This document shows positions 49,799 through 61,612 of a stretch of 64,000 bases of DNA, one piece after another (positions within the stretch are counted from its first letter, which is position 1; the number at the start of each line of letters is the position of its first letter). This stretch comes from Monosporascus cannonballus. Taxonomy: Eukaryota > Ascomycota > Sordariomycetes > Xylariales. Where the stretch lies: NCBI GenBank assembly GCA_004154925.1, contig QJNS01000294.1:23669-87668 (forward strand), in the 5' to 3' direction. A program made the position numbers and the translations under genes. Under the pieces are notes generated by a model. That model was not told where the DNA came from and did no database searches. It saw nothing but the letters and a program-made list of their open reading frames with translations.

Positions 49799-52108
49799 CT
49801 AGTAGCGAAAAGGGGAGGGGAAGAGGGAATCCCCGTCACCGAATCCTTGCCCATAGTTTTGACGTTTCGGTGGCCGCACAATAGGCTCATCGTCCTCGTC
49901 ACTACTCAAGGTTAAATCGATGACCTCAGCCGGCCTCTTCCCGTTCCCCGATCTCGGAACGCTCGAAGGCTCCCTGGAGGCTGTGGTAGAAGCACCACTT
50001 GGCGTCGCAATGTTGAACATGGAGTGACTGGGGGTAGGCGGAGAGCTCTCCTCGAGCGTTTGTCTGCTGGCAGTTCCGTTGAATGCACGGGAGTCGGACA
50101 AGATTGAAATGTCGTCGTCGGCCTCTGCTTTGGCGTTGTTGCTTGAATACCGCGACCTTCTAGGTTCTGATTCACCCGTCTGGGTTCTCCACTGGCCGTC
50201 CGGCTCGATAGTCACCTGCTCCTGGGATTCTGATGTGTTTTCCAGAATATCCCGGACATACTCGTCGACTGCCAGGTTCTCGAATGGCGCTGACTTGCTG
50301 CATACTGGGCAGACCCATTGCGGGCCCTGTTCTTGCAGTTGCAGGTAGGAATTCGCATCAAAGCATTGAATGTGAGAACAGAGGATCGATCGGCAGGGAG
50401 TCATCAGCCTTGTGTAGCTGAGTGGGCATCTGAGAGACAGGACCTGGGACGTTGCCACGACATCCGGGTCGTTGGCGGCTCTCGAGACTTTCAGACTTTT
50501 AGCACGTTGCCTTTGTGGAACGAGAGAACACCACCAGACTTACGTTCTTGAACCACAGTATTCTTGGCGATCTTCTTACCCCTGATCTTCCCGACGAGAT
50601 CCCCGACGGAAATTGCTTTACAGAGGTACAAGCCCAGATAGAACTTCTGTGGCCTCAGGTTAGCTTGATGCGTGGAGTGAAGAGAGGTCCACTTGGACCC
50701 AATAATTAAATGCTCACTTGACCACGACAGGAAGGGTTTGTCTTTTTCACCTTTGTTGTCAGAGCGTATGTGAACTCGACATTGTTCATATAGTTGTATT
50801 GCTTTAAACGCAACGAATCGGTGATGTCGACCGGTCGCGTCGATCCAGGTTTGCCTTTCAAGCCACGAAGGTTCGCCTTAATTTCACCCCCGTTCACCTT
50901 GATCTCAGATTGGTGAGGAAAGGCGATATCCTGGACGCCTTGATTGTCCCCAGCGCAAAACAGCATGACTCTCATGGATTTGTTGTTGGCACAACGGTTG
51001 AGTAGGGGATAGTCATTAACCTTCAGGGAGATGTTGATCGAATTCCGATGCTGGCTCATAGCTAAGAATTTATGTCAGCGCGATAGCCTATAGAATGACG
51101 AATGAGCTAACTGATCGTATTGCTCGACAGTCGGGTGGAAGATGAGTATTCCTTACCCTCGCACGTGCGTATGTCACCTATCCTGGCTTCCACCACATAG
51201 AATGGACTGGCCTTGAAGTGAAGATCTGATAGAGACTGAGGGTGTCCCCTGTAACCGCCAGCGGCATGCCCAGCGCTGTAGTTGTTGTAATTGCCTTGGG
51301 AATAACCACTGGTCTGCATGGGCGGGGGACCACTGTGATAGGGATAATTGCTCCGAGTCCCTTGACCGTGGCCATAGCCATTGCTGTGTGGTTGCGACGT
51401 GGAAGATGACATGGCTGGGTGTGTCGCGTTGGACGAGCTCGAGGCCCCTCCGGGACGGAAGTTCTCTATGGAGTTTCTCATGTGTGCGAAGGTTGCGGGA
51501 TCGGAATGATAATTCTCAATGAGGGCTGTGGGAGAATGTAGAGTTAGCGACAGGCGGGACGAGGGTGGTAGGCAATTGAGTTGGTACGCCGGGTGAAGAC
51601 GAGAAGAGAGAGAGAGAGATCTGGGTGACGTGGGAGTTCCTATGGCGGGAAAAGATATACAGATAAACACGAAGATTAATGCGTCCTGATCTGGAGTTGT
51701 CGCCTCAGATTCGCTTGAAACCTCAAGAGAAGGCTAGGCTGGGCCCCGGGTGGCCCAGATCAGGGCTGACCGTCTTCTCAATCGGGCCGTCCAGATGGTG
51801 TATGGCTCTTCCCCCCACACAGTTTCAGGAACTCACCCTCCTTGCTGAGCTGGTAATTGACGATTAGGATTGGAAGCGGGATTCGGCTCATTCACACCTT
51901 ATGTAAGGTGATAGATAGATAGATAGATAGATCTGAGGGACATATGACCAGAGGGCAGGCTAAAATTACCATTCTTGATGCGATTTTGCAGCTCGAGTTT
52001 GACACCGCTGGTGCGCAACCCATTCGTAGCGCAAATCTGTTGTAGTTGCTTATTCAAGAGCGTCGCCAGGGTTCGCTCGAGTGATCGAATCTCGTTATTC
52101 GAAGCCAT
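49799..52108 (-). CDS. SIZ1: SIZ/PIAS-type SUMO E3 ligase
   Basis: The product should stimulate transfer of SUMO from Ubc9 to nuclear targets. The model is complement(49799..50487, 50544..50646, 50718..51061, 51157..51525, 51970..52108), 547 aa. An N-terminal SAP DNA-binding helix pair (LNKQLQQICATNGLRTSGVK, about 18-45) is followed by a Ser/Gly/Tyr-rich linker and a PINIT domain (about 140-320, with NISLKVNDYPLLN and KFYLGLYLCKAIS). The SP-RING zinc finger has CPLSYTRLMTPCRS, C-HIQCFDANSYLQ and WVCPVC (about 338-382). A SUMO-interacting motif VIDLTLSSDEDD is near residue 507. The first intron is 444 nt, long for this genome. The acceptor at 50488 (GAAAG) was chosen because it gives VVQELSRAANDPDVVATS in frame. 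Confidence 0.93.
51910..51932. repeat. (GATA)n microsatellite in SUMO-ligase intron 1
   Basis: Nearly six copies of GATA lie inside the first intron of the SIZ gene, just downstream of its donor site. No function is implied. Confidence 0.9.
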
Positions 52109-52205
52109 GACTACTACCGTCTAAGGCAGGCAGGCGCGGACCGTTACCACGGGGCGCTTCATAGGGAAGGCTCGCCCGGGTTGTTCCTCTGCTCCCAGCC
52201 CGGCG

Positions 52206-52255
52206 TTTCGATGTTTCGATGTTCGATATTCGATATTCGGTATTCGAAGTTCGAG
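52206..52255. repeat. Degenerate TTCGATAT tandem array
   Basis: About seven imperfect copies of a 7-8-bp TTCGATRT-like unit run head to tail. They lie about 100 bp upstream of the SIZ start codon, where the promoter or 5' leader should be. Confidence 0.8.
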
Positions 52256-52439
52256 GTCCGGGGTTCGTGGTTCTCTACTTTGCTGCCGGTTGCGATTGGC
52301 TAATGCTTCCAAAGTCCTAAGGCCGCGATCCGTAAACGAGGCACCGAACTTCTACCGCGGCGAATTGCGACAGCGATAGGTCGCGTAAGGGGATGACGCT
52401 TCCAGCCTTTATTAGAATAGCCGCCTGGCAGGGCGAAGA

Positions 52440-52440
<1 letters not shown>

Positions 52441-52473
<33 letters not shown>
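52441..52473. repeat. (GA)n microsatellite
   Basis: A pure GA run of about 16 units lies in the SIZ/DUF2423 divergent region. Confidence 0.9.
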
Positions 52474-52477
<4 letters not shown>

Positions 52478-52604
52478 CCGTGTTGTATGGAAAGCTGTCT
52501 CTATGATTACTACCTCAGTGGAAGCTGTATTATTGGCGAAAAGAAAAGAAATTTATTCAAAACCGCCGGCACAGAAAAGGTCGCAGATGGCTTAGAAGTT
52601 ACGC

Positions 52605-52623
52605 TAGGTAGGTAGGTAGGTAG
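52605..52623. repeat. (TAGG)n microsatellite
   Basis: Nearly five TAGG units lie in the same promoter region. Shorter copies of this word are scattered through the intergenic DNA of the window. Confidence 0.85.
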
Positions 52624-53385
52624 TCAGCCTAGGTAGTTCATGGATCTCAAAGGTTGTCGTCCGCGAAATCGCCCCCAAAGCACTGAGTTATGGGCACAAA
52701 AGACGGATGCACAGACCCCTGCTACCATCTCCGGAAAGCGGTAACCACTTCGCCAAGGCGGGTTTTACACAATGAAGACATGGCAGACCCCGCCATTTAG
52801 CGCTACTTACTGGCTGCTTAAATACGCGCTAAATGCTTATCTTATCCGAAAACTGAGCCCTTGGAAATGCTACCTCTTTTTTTCGCCTCGGCATCCGCTA
52901 GGCGTGCCGTTCATGATCTCGAGGTCGTGAAAGGGTGGGTAGTCTACATATCCTCCTATCTGCAGATTACGGAGAGGTTCATCTTTGAGGTATGTACCTG
53001 GTTTTCTACTATAACCTGGAAATCTTCGCTACAAGCATTCAAAACTTTAATTCCCTGGTCCTCAGAAAATGCCCCTTTGGGATTCTTCAGAATTCAGCGT
53101 TCTGTGTAAATTCACCGTACACTCGAATCGACAGGCTTGCTCGAGAGTGATTGTGCGTGAGACAGACTTGACCTTGCGCAACCCCCACCTCCGTCCCTCC
53201 ACATGTGAACAGCAACACAAGTCGTCAAATTGGTAGATGACCGGCCTTTCATTCTTTCTCCCCGTTCTTACTTGCGTTACATTAGACTGCATCCACCCGA
53301 ACTTGAACTCACTACCCTACCTACCCGACTCCCTTCCACGAGGACTAGGACGACGACGGCAAACCGCAGACAGACCAACCACACA

Positions 53386-53848
53386 ATGGCGAAGAGCTCC
53401 CGCGCAAGCACGCGCAAGGCGAACAACCGGCGCCTCAAGGCCAACGTCTTCGGGCCGGTCGAGTCGGCGCGCGCCGAGCGCCTGTCGGCCAAGCTCCTCG
53501 AGCTTGCGTCTCAGCCCAAGCCGGAAGCGAAGGAGATAAGGATCGTAGAAGACGTCGAGACGGCGGAGGCAGAGGAGGCGGGGGCCAAGATGGACGAGGA
53601 CGCGGCGGCGGAGAACGCCGACGACAGTAGGACATATCCGTGCCCTACGACATGTGTTTGGCAGGTCTAACCGGTTGCCAGCAGCGATGGACGTCGACAG
53701 CAACAACAACAACAGCATGGCTGCGAAGTCGCCGTCATCGAACAACAAGCGCAACGGCAAGGGACGCATCCAGAAGCGGAAGAAGAAGGCCAACAAGGTC
53801 GTCTTCACCCTGTACAAGGACAGGAAGTCGTCGAAGAGGAAGCATTAG
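53386..53848 (+). CDS. DUF2423 small basic protein, probably nucleolar
   Basis: The model is join(53386..53626, 53685..53848), 134 aa, with one 58-nt intron (GTAGGA donor, GGTCTAACC branch, CCAGCAG acceptor). The start MAKSSRASTRKANNRRLKANVFGP followed by a SAKLLELASQP helix is the signature of the fungal DUF2423 family, seen in yeast as Ybl028c. An acidic middle follows, then a strongly basic tail (KRNGKGRIQKRKKKANK, ending KDRKSSKRKH). Family members are linked to the nucleolus and pre-ribosomes; the exact role is not known. It converges on the Vps72 gene with 168 bp between stops. Confidence 0.9.
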
Positions 53849-54016
53849 AAAGACCAAGTTCATATGGAAGGGATAATGTTTTTCAGGTTCTGGGAGATCA
53901 GTCGGCTGGGAGTTTGGTTGCTTTTTTCTCTTCTTCTTCTTCTTCTCAAGGTCCACATAGGTATACATCCATCCTACATCTAGCGATACATCCATCCGAC
54001 CGTACAAATGGTGCTC

Positions 54017-56792
54017 TCACAAAACCGTCCTTGACCCCGTCCTTGCCGTGGACTCAACGCTCTGCGCTGAGACCGGGGCCGGTGTTGTTGATGTCGTTGA
54101 GGTAACTCCTCCTACCGTAGGTGCTGGACCAGGAGCTGCAGTTGGTATAAGGGGTGTTCGCAGCGGTGTCGTTGGCGGATGAAATTCTAGCTTTGTGTTC
54201 GTATAAGGAGCCGTATTCGTAGCTGCTGTTGGAGGAGGCGCTGCGGTCTTGGATGCGGGTGTCGTAGGTTGGGAGTTTTGTTCATGCGGTCCAGCTGACG
54301 TCGGCACTGGTGTTGCTGGTGTCAATGAAGGCGGGTCTGTGGGTCCTGGTGCAGACGTCGCAGGCTGGTCTCCCGGCTCACTGGACGTAGACAAAGCTGT
54401 CGCCAGCTGTGGTGCCGACGCAGGCGTCTCGGCTGGTTGAGCATCCCGGGCATCCTCATTCCCGTCTTCATGCGCCTCGACGGGTGCTGGCTGCGTTTTC
54501 AGCGGCCCAGGAGCCTTGGGGTCCAGGAACCGAGCCGGAACACCGCTAGCCGCCTGGGCGCCGTTACCGAGCCAGGCGCCGACTAGCCGGCTCCACTTGT
54601 AGTCGCCGTGCCGCAGCTTCTGGATCTCCTTGTACGCGTAGCCGTTGTAGTACGGGAGGCCCGTCTTCGGGTCCCTGTACCGCGCCGGGTGGTTCGTGAT
54701 CACGCAGCGCGGGGCCGGTGTCGGTTCTGTATATCCTTGGTCAGACGATGCCTCTTTCATACTCTTCACACCTACCGCCTGCGTCATCTCGGAGAAATAG
54801 GGGAAGAACATGATGAGCGTTGCACTTACTCGCTAGTTTGCACATCTCCTGGCCAAACAGAATGTGGTTCTGTACGGCCTTCTCCTTGATAGCGTCCTCG
54901 TCGAAGTTCTGGAGGACGATGCAGTTGCGTGTCGCCTTACCGTTAGCCGGCGGGGATGGCGGGGGAGAGGGTGCCAGTGGCTGCACTCTCGCTGCGTTTG
55001 TATGTGCCAATTTTTGATTTCCAAGGGGTGTTGAAGGTTGGCGCCGTTTCTGTGCAGGCGCCTTCTGGACGGAGGGGGTTGTGGGCTTGGGTGGCTGCGA
55101 GGGCGTTGGTGTAGGAGGGACGCTGTTAGTTTGCGGCATAGACAACGGCGAATGTCTCTGCGTTGTGCTAGGGGGCGCTAAGACATTTGACGATGCATTC
55201 GGCGTAGAGTGATATCCTATCATGGGCATAGATAGTCCACCTTTAGAGACTCCGGCTGGTGGAGCTAAGAATTTATTCGGCGGCTTCATTTCTGGAGGCT
55301 TCATCAGTCCCGTCTGCTGAGGCGGCGCGAACATGCTAGTTGTATATGTATTTGATGCCAGTGGTCTAATATCTGGGGGCTTCATCTCCGGGGGTTCGCT
55401 TTCCGGTGGTTTCGATACGGGCAGTTGAAGACTCGGTTGAGTTGTGGGCTTCGCAGGAAGAGACGAGGGCAATGTCTTCTGAGGAGTTGCTGTACTAGTA
55501 TCCACAGCTTTCTCGGTGGCTGCTGGCAACGCAGGCTGAGAAGAGGCCGCCCTTTCCAACCCTGACTTGGTCGCGCTAGGTGAGCTCCCGCCTGTTGCTT
55601 CAGTTGCTTGAGGCGTCTCCGAGGAGCTTTCGGGCTTTGACACCGATCCCTCGCTTCCCGTCTTTGGTACGGACGAGGGTGTCTGAGCGGACGTAGCGTC
55701 GAGCTCGCCTCGAGTGGACTCCTTGGTCTGGGAATCATTGTTTTTCTTCGAACCTTCTACCGACTCTTCGTGTGTAGTTTCGTGAGCGACATTGGAGACG
55801 CGCTTTTTCTTAGCCGGCTTATCTTCGATGGTGACGATCTTGCCGACATGCCTCAGCTTGCCATCGATCCACTCCCCCATGCCACTCCAGAACGTGACTA
55901 CAGGGCCATCGAGTGTCCGGTTGTTAAGAGCCGCCAACCTGGCTCGACGTTCCTCTTCCCGTTGCTTCTCGGCCTCCTCCCAGGAGTTTAAACTCTTGGC
56001 GTTCTTCTTCTCCACGATGGCGGCCTCTGCGAGCCTTTCGGCTTGCGTCATGGGCGGCTTCTTGAGAGCCTCCATCTTCTTGGCTTTCCGCTCCATAGCC
56101 TCGACCTGCTTGAGACGCTTGACCTCACGCTCGATCATCTGCCTGTGTAGCTGCTCTTTGCTAAGCATTGTCGTCCCTCTCTTCGACGCCCGAGTGGGCA
56201 TGTCAGCTGGAGAAGGCAGCCAACTCGTCCTCTCGGACTTCTTCTTAGGTCTTGGTGTCGGAGTCGTCGCACTCGAGGTGCCAGTAGCCGCAGAAGGGGT
56301 ATTTATTTTCACTTTCTTCCGAAATTTGACAGGAATTGCTTCCTGCGCCTTCCGCTTCCTTGCCGCTTGTCTACTCTCCCTGGCCTGCCTCTCTAGCTCT
56401 TTCTCTCCCTCCATCTCATCACCGTTCTCTTGAGCATCTTCGTCGTCGGAAGACGAATCCATTTGCACATCGGAGGCATCATCTTCTACGTCGGTGAAAC
56501 CAGCATCGTCTTCGGCTTCCGCAAAGAGAAGTTCGAGTTCATCGTCTAGTTCTTCGGCGGCGATCATCGACTTCATGCGGTTGCCGGCGGTAGACCGTCT
56601 CTCTCGGCCAGTTGCAAGCCACTGAACGGGCGTCGGTTCCGCCTCGTCGCCGGAAGCGCCATCATCGGAGCTTGAGTCTGACTCGTTTGATTCAAACTTG
56701 GAATCGTCCATTTGCGTATGCTCTTCATCCCCTAGAGAAGCCATCTCGGCATTCGCAGATTTATCCGACGATAGCAGCTGCGTTTTATTCAT
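54017..56792 (-). CDS. VPS72: SWR1-complex subunit Vps72 / Swc2 (YL1)
   Basis: This subunit binds histone H2A.Z and helps the SWR1 remodeller exchange it into chromatin. The model is complement(54017..54726, 54830..56792), 890 aa, with one 103-nt intron whose removal gives KLAKPTPAPRCVITNHPARY. The N-terminal YL1 region has WLATGRERRSTAGNRMKSM and an acidic H2A.Z-binding stretch (about 70-135), then basic and coiled-coil parts (RKRKAQEAIPVKFRKKVK). A long Pro/Ser/Thr-rich middle contains repeated KPPEMKPP units. The YL1 C-terminal domain lies at about 655-700 (RYRDPKTGLPYYN, followed by AYKEIQKL). A further low-complexity tail of about 180 residues is unusual in length. Start could also be the Met at residue 17. 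Confidence 0.93.
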
Positions 56793-57682
56793 TCGATTTC
56801 GACGTAGTTTCCATTCATGATACTCGTGTGGTCGTACTTCGTATGCGTGCTAAAGGTTGATCACAGCAGACTTCAAAGATACTTCTGTGGGTACAAGGCT
56901 GAAGAAAGTGGGGCCAGGGTCTATGAACGCGTTCGACACTGACAAGTTTGGTGCTGAAGTCGCAGAATCGTCAATTTTCAGCGCTAGTCCTTGTCTACAG
57001 CACACAGGGGTATTTAATGTTAGTTTCTCTACTCCACCCAACATTTGCCTCGTGAAATTAAAATGTCGAATCCCATAAACTTTGGGGAAATACATCGTAA
57101 ATTCATCATCACTTCAATAGCAAACCCCTTATTGCAAGCTATTCCTTCCCATTTAACGCAAATGCAAAACGTTACTAGAACAGTACTAATAACAGCGAAC
57201 GAATAAGTAATGTTATTTTCCATACAAATTGTATGGGGATTAACATTCTGGCCAATTCCAGTATCTCGTATGTCTGGTGGAGAAACTAACATTATATACC
57301 CTTATGTATTATAGCTACCTAGGCTTAATTGCTTGCATGATTTAGCGTGCCCCACCCCTTCGAAGTACTATCTACTATCATATACCGGTATTTCGTACGG
57401 TCATCCAACATCCAGTGCCGAACGAACGAACATCGCTGCTGAGCCATTGGCATCCTGTCCATATCACGGACTTGACAAGCCGTTTGCCTGGATAACCAGG
57501 ATACCTTCCCCGCACTCCAGCTAAATATACCGTTACATCAATATGATTTTCAATATAGATCCAAGATTGAAGAGTATATCTGTAACCATTATGGCTCCTT
57601 CATTCCCTTTGAACCCTCTATCTGGTAACCGCATCTCTTCAATTCTGTATAGGAGAACGGTATCCAGCCCAGAGGTCTAATA
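56793..57682. promoter_or_regulatory. Divergent promoter region (VPS72 / cyclase)
   Basis: Both neighbours start from this 890-bp gap. It is somewhat AT-richer than the surroundings. No gene, RNA or clear repeat is seen. Confidence 0.5.
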
Positions 57683-58801
57683 ATGCCAGAAATCCCCGCG
57701 TTCGACTCGCTTCCCTTGCAAAAGGATGGGCCTCCAGGCAACGCATGGGGCTTGTTTGGAGCTGACGACCAGCTTGGACGTCTCAACTTCCTCACTCCGG
57801 AAGTGGTGAAGGCCGCGGCAAGCGAGATACAAGTCGGCACCCGTGTCTCCTTGGACTGGGATCTCGACAAACCAAGAGTCCCTGGCTATAATCGTCAGAC
57901 TTTCCGGCACCGGATATTGAATAAAGCCCCAAGCACACAAAACGACGATGTGGTCGAGTTCAACACGCAGGGTGGCTCTCAGTGGGACGGTTTAAGGCAT
58001 TTTGGTATGCATTTACCATCCGTGTACTCCTGTCATGACTGCATACTTAAAGCCGACCGAAGGCTATCAAAGTTACGAGAAGTTCTACAATGGACGAACA
58101 CAAGACAATTTCAGCGTGGGCGACGATATGGGCATCAACAGTATGCTTCCGTTTTATGAAGCTCAAGGACATCATAACTAACAGGGCCCGAGTCTGGGTT
58201 GAGAACGGCGGAATCGTCGGCCGCGGTGTCCTCCTTGACTGGGCCGACTGGGCTGTTAAGAACGGCATTGACCCGGATCCGTTCCGTTCCGCTCCCGTAG
58301 AGCTCAAACATCTCAAGCGCATCGTCGAGGATTGTAACATTGAGTTCCGGTCAGGCGATATCCTGTTCGTCCGGGTCGGCTTCGTGAGGGCCTATGAAGA
58401 GCTCCCATCAGAAGAACATGATGGCTTGTTTACCAAAGCAGACTCGCGTTTCGTGGGGCTAGAGGCTACGCAAGATTCCTTGCGATGGCTGTGGGAGAAG
58501 CAGTTCGCTGCTGTCGTCAGCGACTCACCTGCTTTCGAAAGAGGACCCATAAATGGTCCGTTCAACCACCCAGATGTCAACATCCACCAATGGTGCTTGG
58601 CTGGCTGGGGGATGCCTATTGGTGAACTTTTCGATCTCGAAAGGCTGGCGCAGGAATGTCGGCGGCTGGGTCGTTGGTCGTTCTTCGTGTCTAGCATGCC
58701 ATTGAAGGTAAGCCCTTACCATACGGTCGAAATTCTGCCATTGACAGCAACAGGTCCCGGGCGGCGTCGCAAGCCCTCCCAACGCTGTCGCCATATTTTG
58801 A
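57683..58801 (+). CDS. Cyclase-family (PF04199) protein
   Basis: This belongs to the metal-dependent cyclase/kynurenine-formamidase-like superfamily; fungal members are mostly uncharacterised hydrolases. The model is join(57683..58004, 58063..58140, 58193..58707, 58754..58801), 320 aa. Conserved stretches are WGLFGADDQLGRLNFLTPE, the QWDGLRHFGYQ block that carries putative metal ligands, GGIVGRGVLLD, RSGDILFVRVGF, SDSPAFE and HQWCLAGWGMPIGELFDLE. Two acceptors (58062 and 58192, the latter GAG) were chosen because only they restore HFGYQSYEKFYNG and GINIWVENGG. The last exon encodes just 15 residues (PGGVASPPNAVAIF). No signal peptide is evident, so it is likely cytosolic. The substrate cannot be told. 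Confidence 0.88.
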
Positions 58802-58902
58802 TTCGAGTTTACCCGGCTTTATATGAATTGTTCTTTTCGTGTTACGACGTATTTGGAAAGTTCTTTTCCGTTTTACGACCCTCTCAACGTCACTTTATAT
58901 TT

Positions 58903-59661
58903 TCAGACTTTCTTGTACATAACGTCGGCCCTCATAGTGTACTTGACTCCCTTGTTGACACCAGCCCCCTCGTGGTACATGTCTCTCTGCTGGAATATCA
59001 AGACACTCCCGGCCTTCGGGTTCACGTCTACCTTCCCCGCATTCGGGTCTGCGAAATCCACGGCGAACCTCGTAGCCCCTCCCTCCACGGTGTCCTCTCC
59101 TCTGTTGCCACCGTTGAGATAGAAGTGTGCAGTCAGAGAGCTCTTCTCGCCCGTCTCCTTGTCCTCATAGTGCGCGTCACAGTGCGGGCGGAAACAGTTG
59201 CCCCGTTCGTATTTCAGGAACTTTAGTGCCTCGTTAAAGCGGGAGATCTTCCACTTCTCCTTGCGAATGACGGGCATCTGGCCCGTGATATCAGGCACGT
59301 TGTCCAGCGTGGCCACCTCCGGGGGAAGGTGGGGGAGAATGCGGTTCAAGAGCCGATCAGCGACGGCCTTCGAGTTGTAGATGATACGGCCGCAGTGCCG
59401 CGAAGACGGGTCGAGTATCTGGCTACCATTGTATGCCGTCATCTTGGCGGGAGGCCAGGGAGCATTGTGAGCCGGTTGAGCCAATGAGACCAACTCGGCG
59501 CATTCCTCCGGCATGAGGATGTCATTAATCACCATGGCGAAGTAGTCCGCGTATTCCTTCACTTCGGTTTCTTTGAAATCGATTACCCTTGCTGCAGCGC
59601 ATGCCGGCGGTGGCCCGCTCAGGACCCTCGATTCCAGGGCGGCTTTGTGGTTTGAAGCCAT
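58903..59661 (-). CDS. Fe(II)/2-oxoglutarate prolyl-4-hydroxylase-like oxygenase
   Basis: The protein is a P4H-type dioxygenase with a double-stranded beta-helix core. With the start at 59661 it has 252 aa and no intron. The iron ligands are His160 and Asp162 in RPHCDAHYED and His230 in MYHEGAGV. The 2-oxoglutarate-binding Lys240 lies in GVKYTMRADVMY at the end. The conserved N-terminal RVIDFKETEVKEYADYFAMVINDIL and FLKYERGNCF blocks fit fungal members. I chose MASNHK at 59661 for its good context (aaaATGG); in-frame Met codons at 59667 and 59751 are alternatives and the frame stays open to 59832. The substrate may be a protein prolyl residue or a small molecule. It converges on the cyclase gene with 101 bp between stops. 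Confidence 0.88.
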   Translation of the reverse strand: MASNHKAALESRVLSGPPPACAAARVIDFKETEVKEYADYFAMVINDILMPEECAELVSLAQPAHNAPWPPAKMTAYNGSQILDPSSRHCGRIIYNSKAVADRLLNRILPHLPPEVATLDNVPDITGQMPVIRKEKWKISRFNEALKFLKYERGNCFRPHCDAHYEDKETGEKSSLTAHFYLNGGNRGEDTVEGGATRFAVDFADPNAGKVDVNPKAGSVLIFQQRDMYHEGAGVNKGVKYTMRADVMYKKV

Positions 59662-60425
59662 TTTCATCCAGAGTCTCAGAGCTGCTGTTGAAGAGGATAG
59701 GGAGCTGGAGACGTCGATCCCATCGACGACCTCGAGAAGTAGATACCCCATCAGTCTGCTGCCTAACAAGGCCTGGTCATCCGTGATTCCTGACGGCCCC
59801 GTTTTCGAATCTTGGCATGGGTGCCCCGCCACCCTCCCATCTTGTAAACTTTGAATGGTGGTTAGTTCTAGCCGTCGTCTGAATCGCAGCTATTCGCGAT
59901 TCTATACTCATTATACTTCACCTCACATTCTTAATCCCTCTCGGTGCACTTAGTAACAACGCGATATCTGCTCGGGTGCGAGAATCCTACACAAATAAGC
60001 GGTAGCGGCAAACTCGCTAACTTAAACCAGCTGTATACTCCATAAAATAGCGAATTCGTAGTATTTGACTGGCTACGAATTTCCTATTTATTACAGAGCT
60101 AAACCGAAAATGCAGTTACCGCTTATTGTGCAGGTTTCTCGCGCCCAAGCAGATACCACTGATATGTTCTAGACAACCTAAATGGCGCGGCTTCAGAGAG
60201 CTATGTGGGGAAGCCCCGCGAGCCCGGGGAGATCCGTCCGCCGGTATCCAATGAACTATTCGCATTTGGTCAGCTGTTCCCCATAGTGCCAGGTCGGCAC
60301 TTGTCGTATGTTAATCATAAGAGACCTCACGTACGCGGTATTCTCGGTATCTTCTTCAGCAGGCTGTTGTTCACGTTATTTTCATCATAGTTGGTGCTTC
60401 CATCAAGTACGAGCCATCGTGAGTT
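59662..60425. promoter_or_regulatory. Divergent promoter region (P4H-like / hemerythrin-like)
   Basis: This 764-bp gap carries the promoters of the two flanking genes. I see no further gene or RNA in it. Confidence 0.5.
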
Positions 60426-61384
60426 ATGCCAAGGAATTTTCTCCGGCCACTACTGCTGGTCATTCCCGTCCTCGTCGGTCTGCTCATCACTCGATCACCA
60501 TTCATGATGACGTCTGAAGCTCCTTCCAAGGGAAAGCCATGGGCCGATACCCCCATCGGACTTATTACGACGCCTCAATATGAGACTAAGAAGGTGAATG
60601 AGTCGATCCTTTATCGCGCGAAGCCACCAACCTAGGCCGATCTGTTAACTTGATCCAGACCGACATGTTCACCACGGGAGCAACACATATGGCCCTGCTG
60701 CATAATGCAATCCTGCGGGGCTACAACTCAATCTACCTCCAGGCTCCTCACGTGCAGCCATCTGACAAGGCAGCATTCATTGGATACGCCCTGACTTGGT
60801 ACAAGTTCGTGAAGACGCACCACGACGGCGAGGAGGTGACCCTCTTCACCAAGGTCGAGGAGGTGCTGGACGACAAGACCATCTGGGAAGAGACGCACAA
60901 GGAGCACGAGTCCTTCCTGGGCGGGCTCGCGCAGTTCCATTCTTACCTGATATCCCTAAAATCGCCGGCCGACCTCTCGGGCGCCGAGCTGCGTCGCATC
61001 ATGTCGTCCTTCCAGGAGGCGTTCGCCGCGCACTTCCACTCGGAGATCTCGACCATCGCCGCGCTCGCGGACCACCCCAACGCGCCGAGACCGGGCTCGC
61101 CCGAGGAGGCCGCGGCGTCCGCGACCTTCAAGAGCTGGGGCAAGAACACCGTCACCAAGGCCGGCACCCTGGACGTCGTCCCCTTCTTCCTGCTGAACCT
61201 GGACGGCACCGTGGAGGAGGGCATGTGGGCCAGCTGGCCGCCCATCCCGCCCCCCATCAAATGGGGATTGGCGAATATCGCGGGGGCGTACCACTCGAGC
61301 TGGTGGAAGTTTTCCAGTTGTGCTGCGGGCAAACCGAGAGAGTTGTATGCGCTACAATTCCCTGATGAGGCGACGTCTAGTTAA
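60426..61384 (+). CDS. Membrane-anchored hemerythrin-like (HHE) protein
   Basis: The model is join(60426..60593, 60659..61384), 297 aa, with one 65-nt intron (GTTAAC branch, ATCCAG acceptor). An N-terminal hydrophobic segment (LLLVIPVLVGLLITRSPFMM, about 9-28) suggests a signal anchor. The four-helix HHE cation-binding fold follows, with likely iron ligands His71 (HNAILRGYN), His110/111 (THHDGEE), His136 and His139 (HKEHE) and His181/His183 (AHFHSE). Fungal relatives are annotated as hemerythrin/HHE-domain proteins; roles in oxygen, iron or redox handling are guesses. The C-terminal part (PPIKWGLANIAGAYHSSWWKFSSC) is usual in fungal members. Confidence 0.92.
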
Positions 61385-61612
61385 CGTCGCTGTGTACATG
61401 GCATTGGGGCTGAGGCGAAAAGAATTTCGGACATTTGTAGGGGGTCGGGAACCGATGCTCGGCTGTTACCTAGGATATTCAGGCGACTCTTTGGAGACGG
61501 GAGATTGTTATATCGCCAGCGCACATTATTGGCACCATCATGTAGTAATTATAGCATTGTGTTCACAGAGACACACAAATGAGTTAGGGCTGTTATGACC
61601 ATTATTCATTTG
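61385..61612. other. Convergent 3' spacer
   Basis: The 228-bp spacer separates the stops of the hemerythrin-like and the unrecognised gene. It should hold both 3' ends. Nothing else is seen. Confidence 0.5.

Larger units (their letters stand above)
52109..53385. promoter_or_regulatory. Divergent promoter region (SIZ / DUF2423)
   Basis: Two genes start outward from this 1.3-kb gap. It holds a tandem TTCGATRT-like cluster (52206-52255), a GA microsatellite (52441-52473) and a TAGG microsatellite (52605-52623). I recognise no gene in it. Confidence 0.6.
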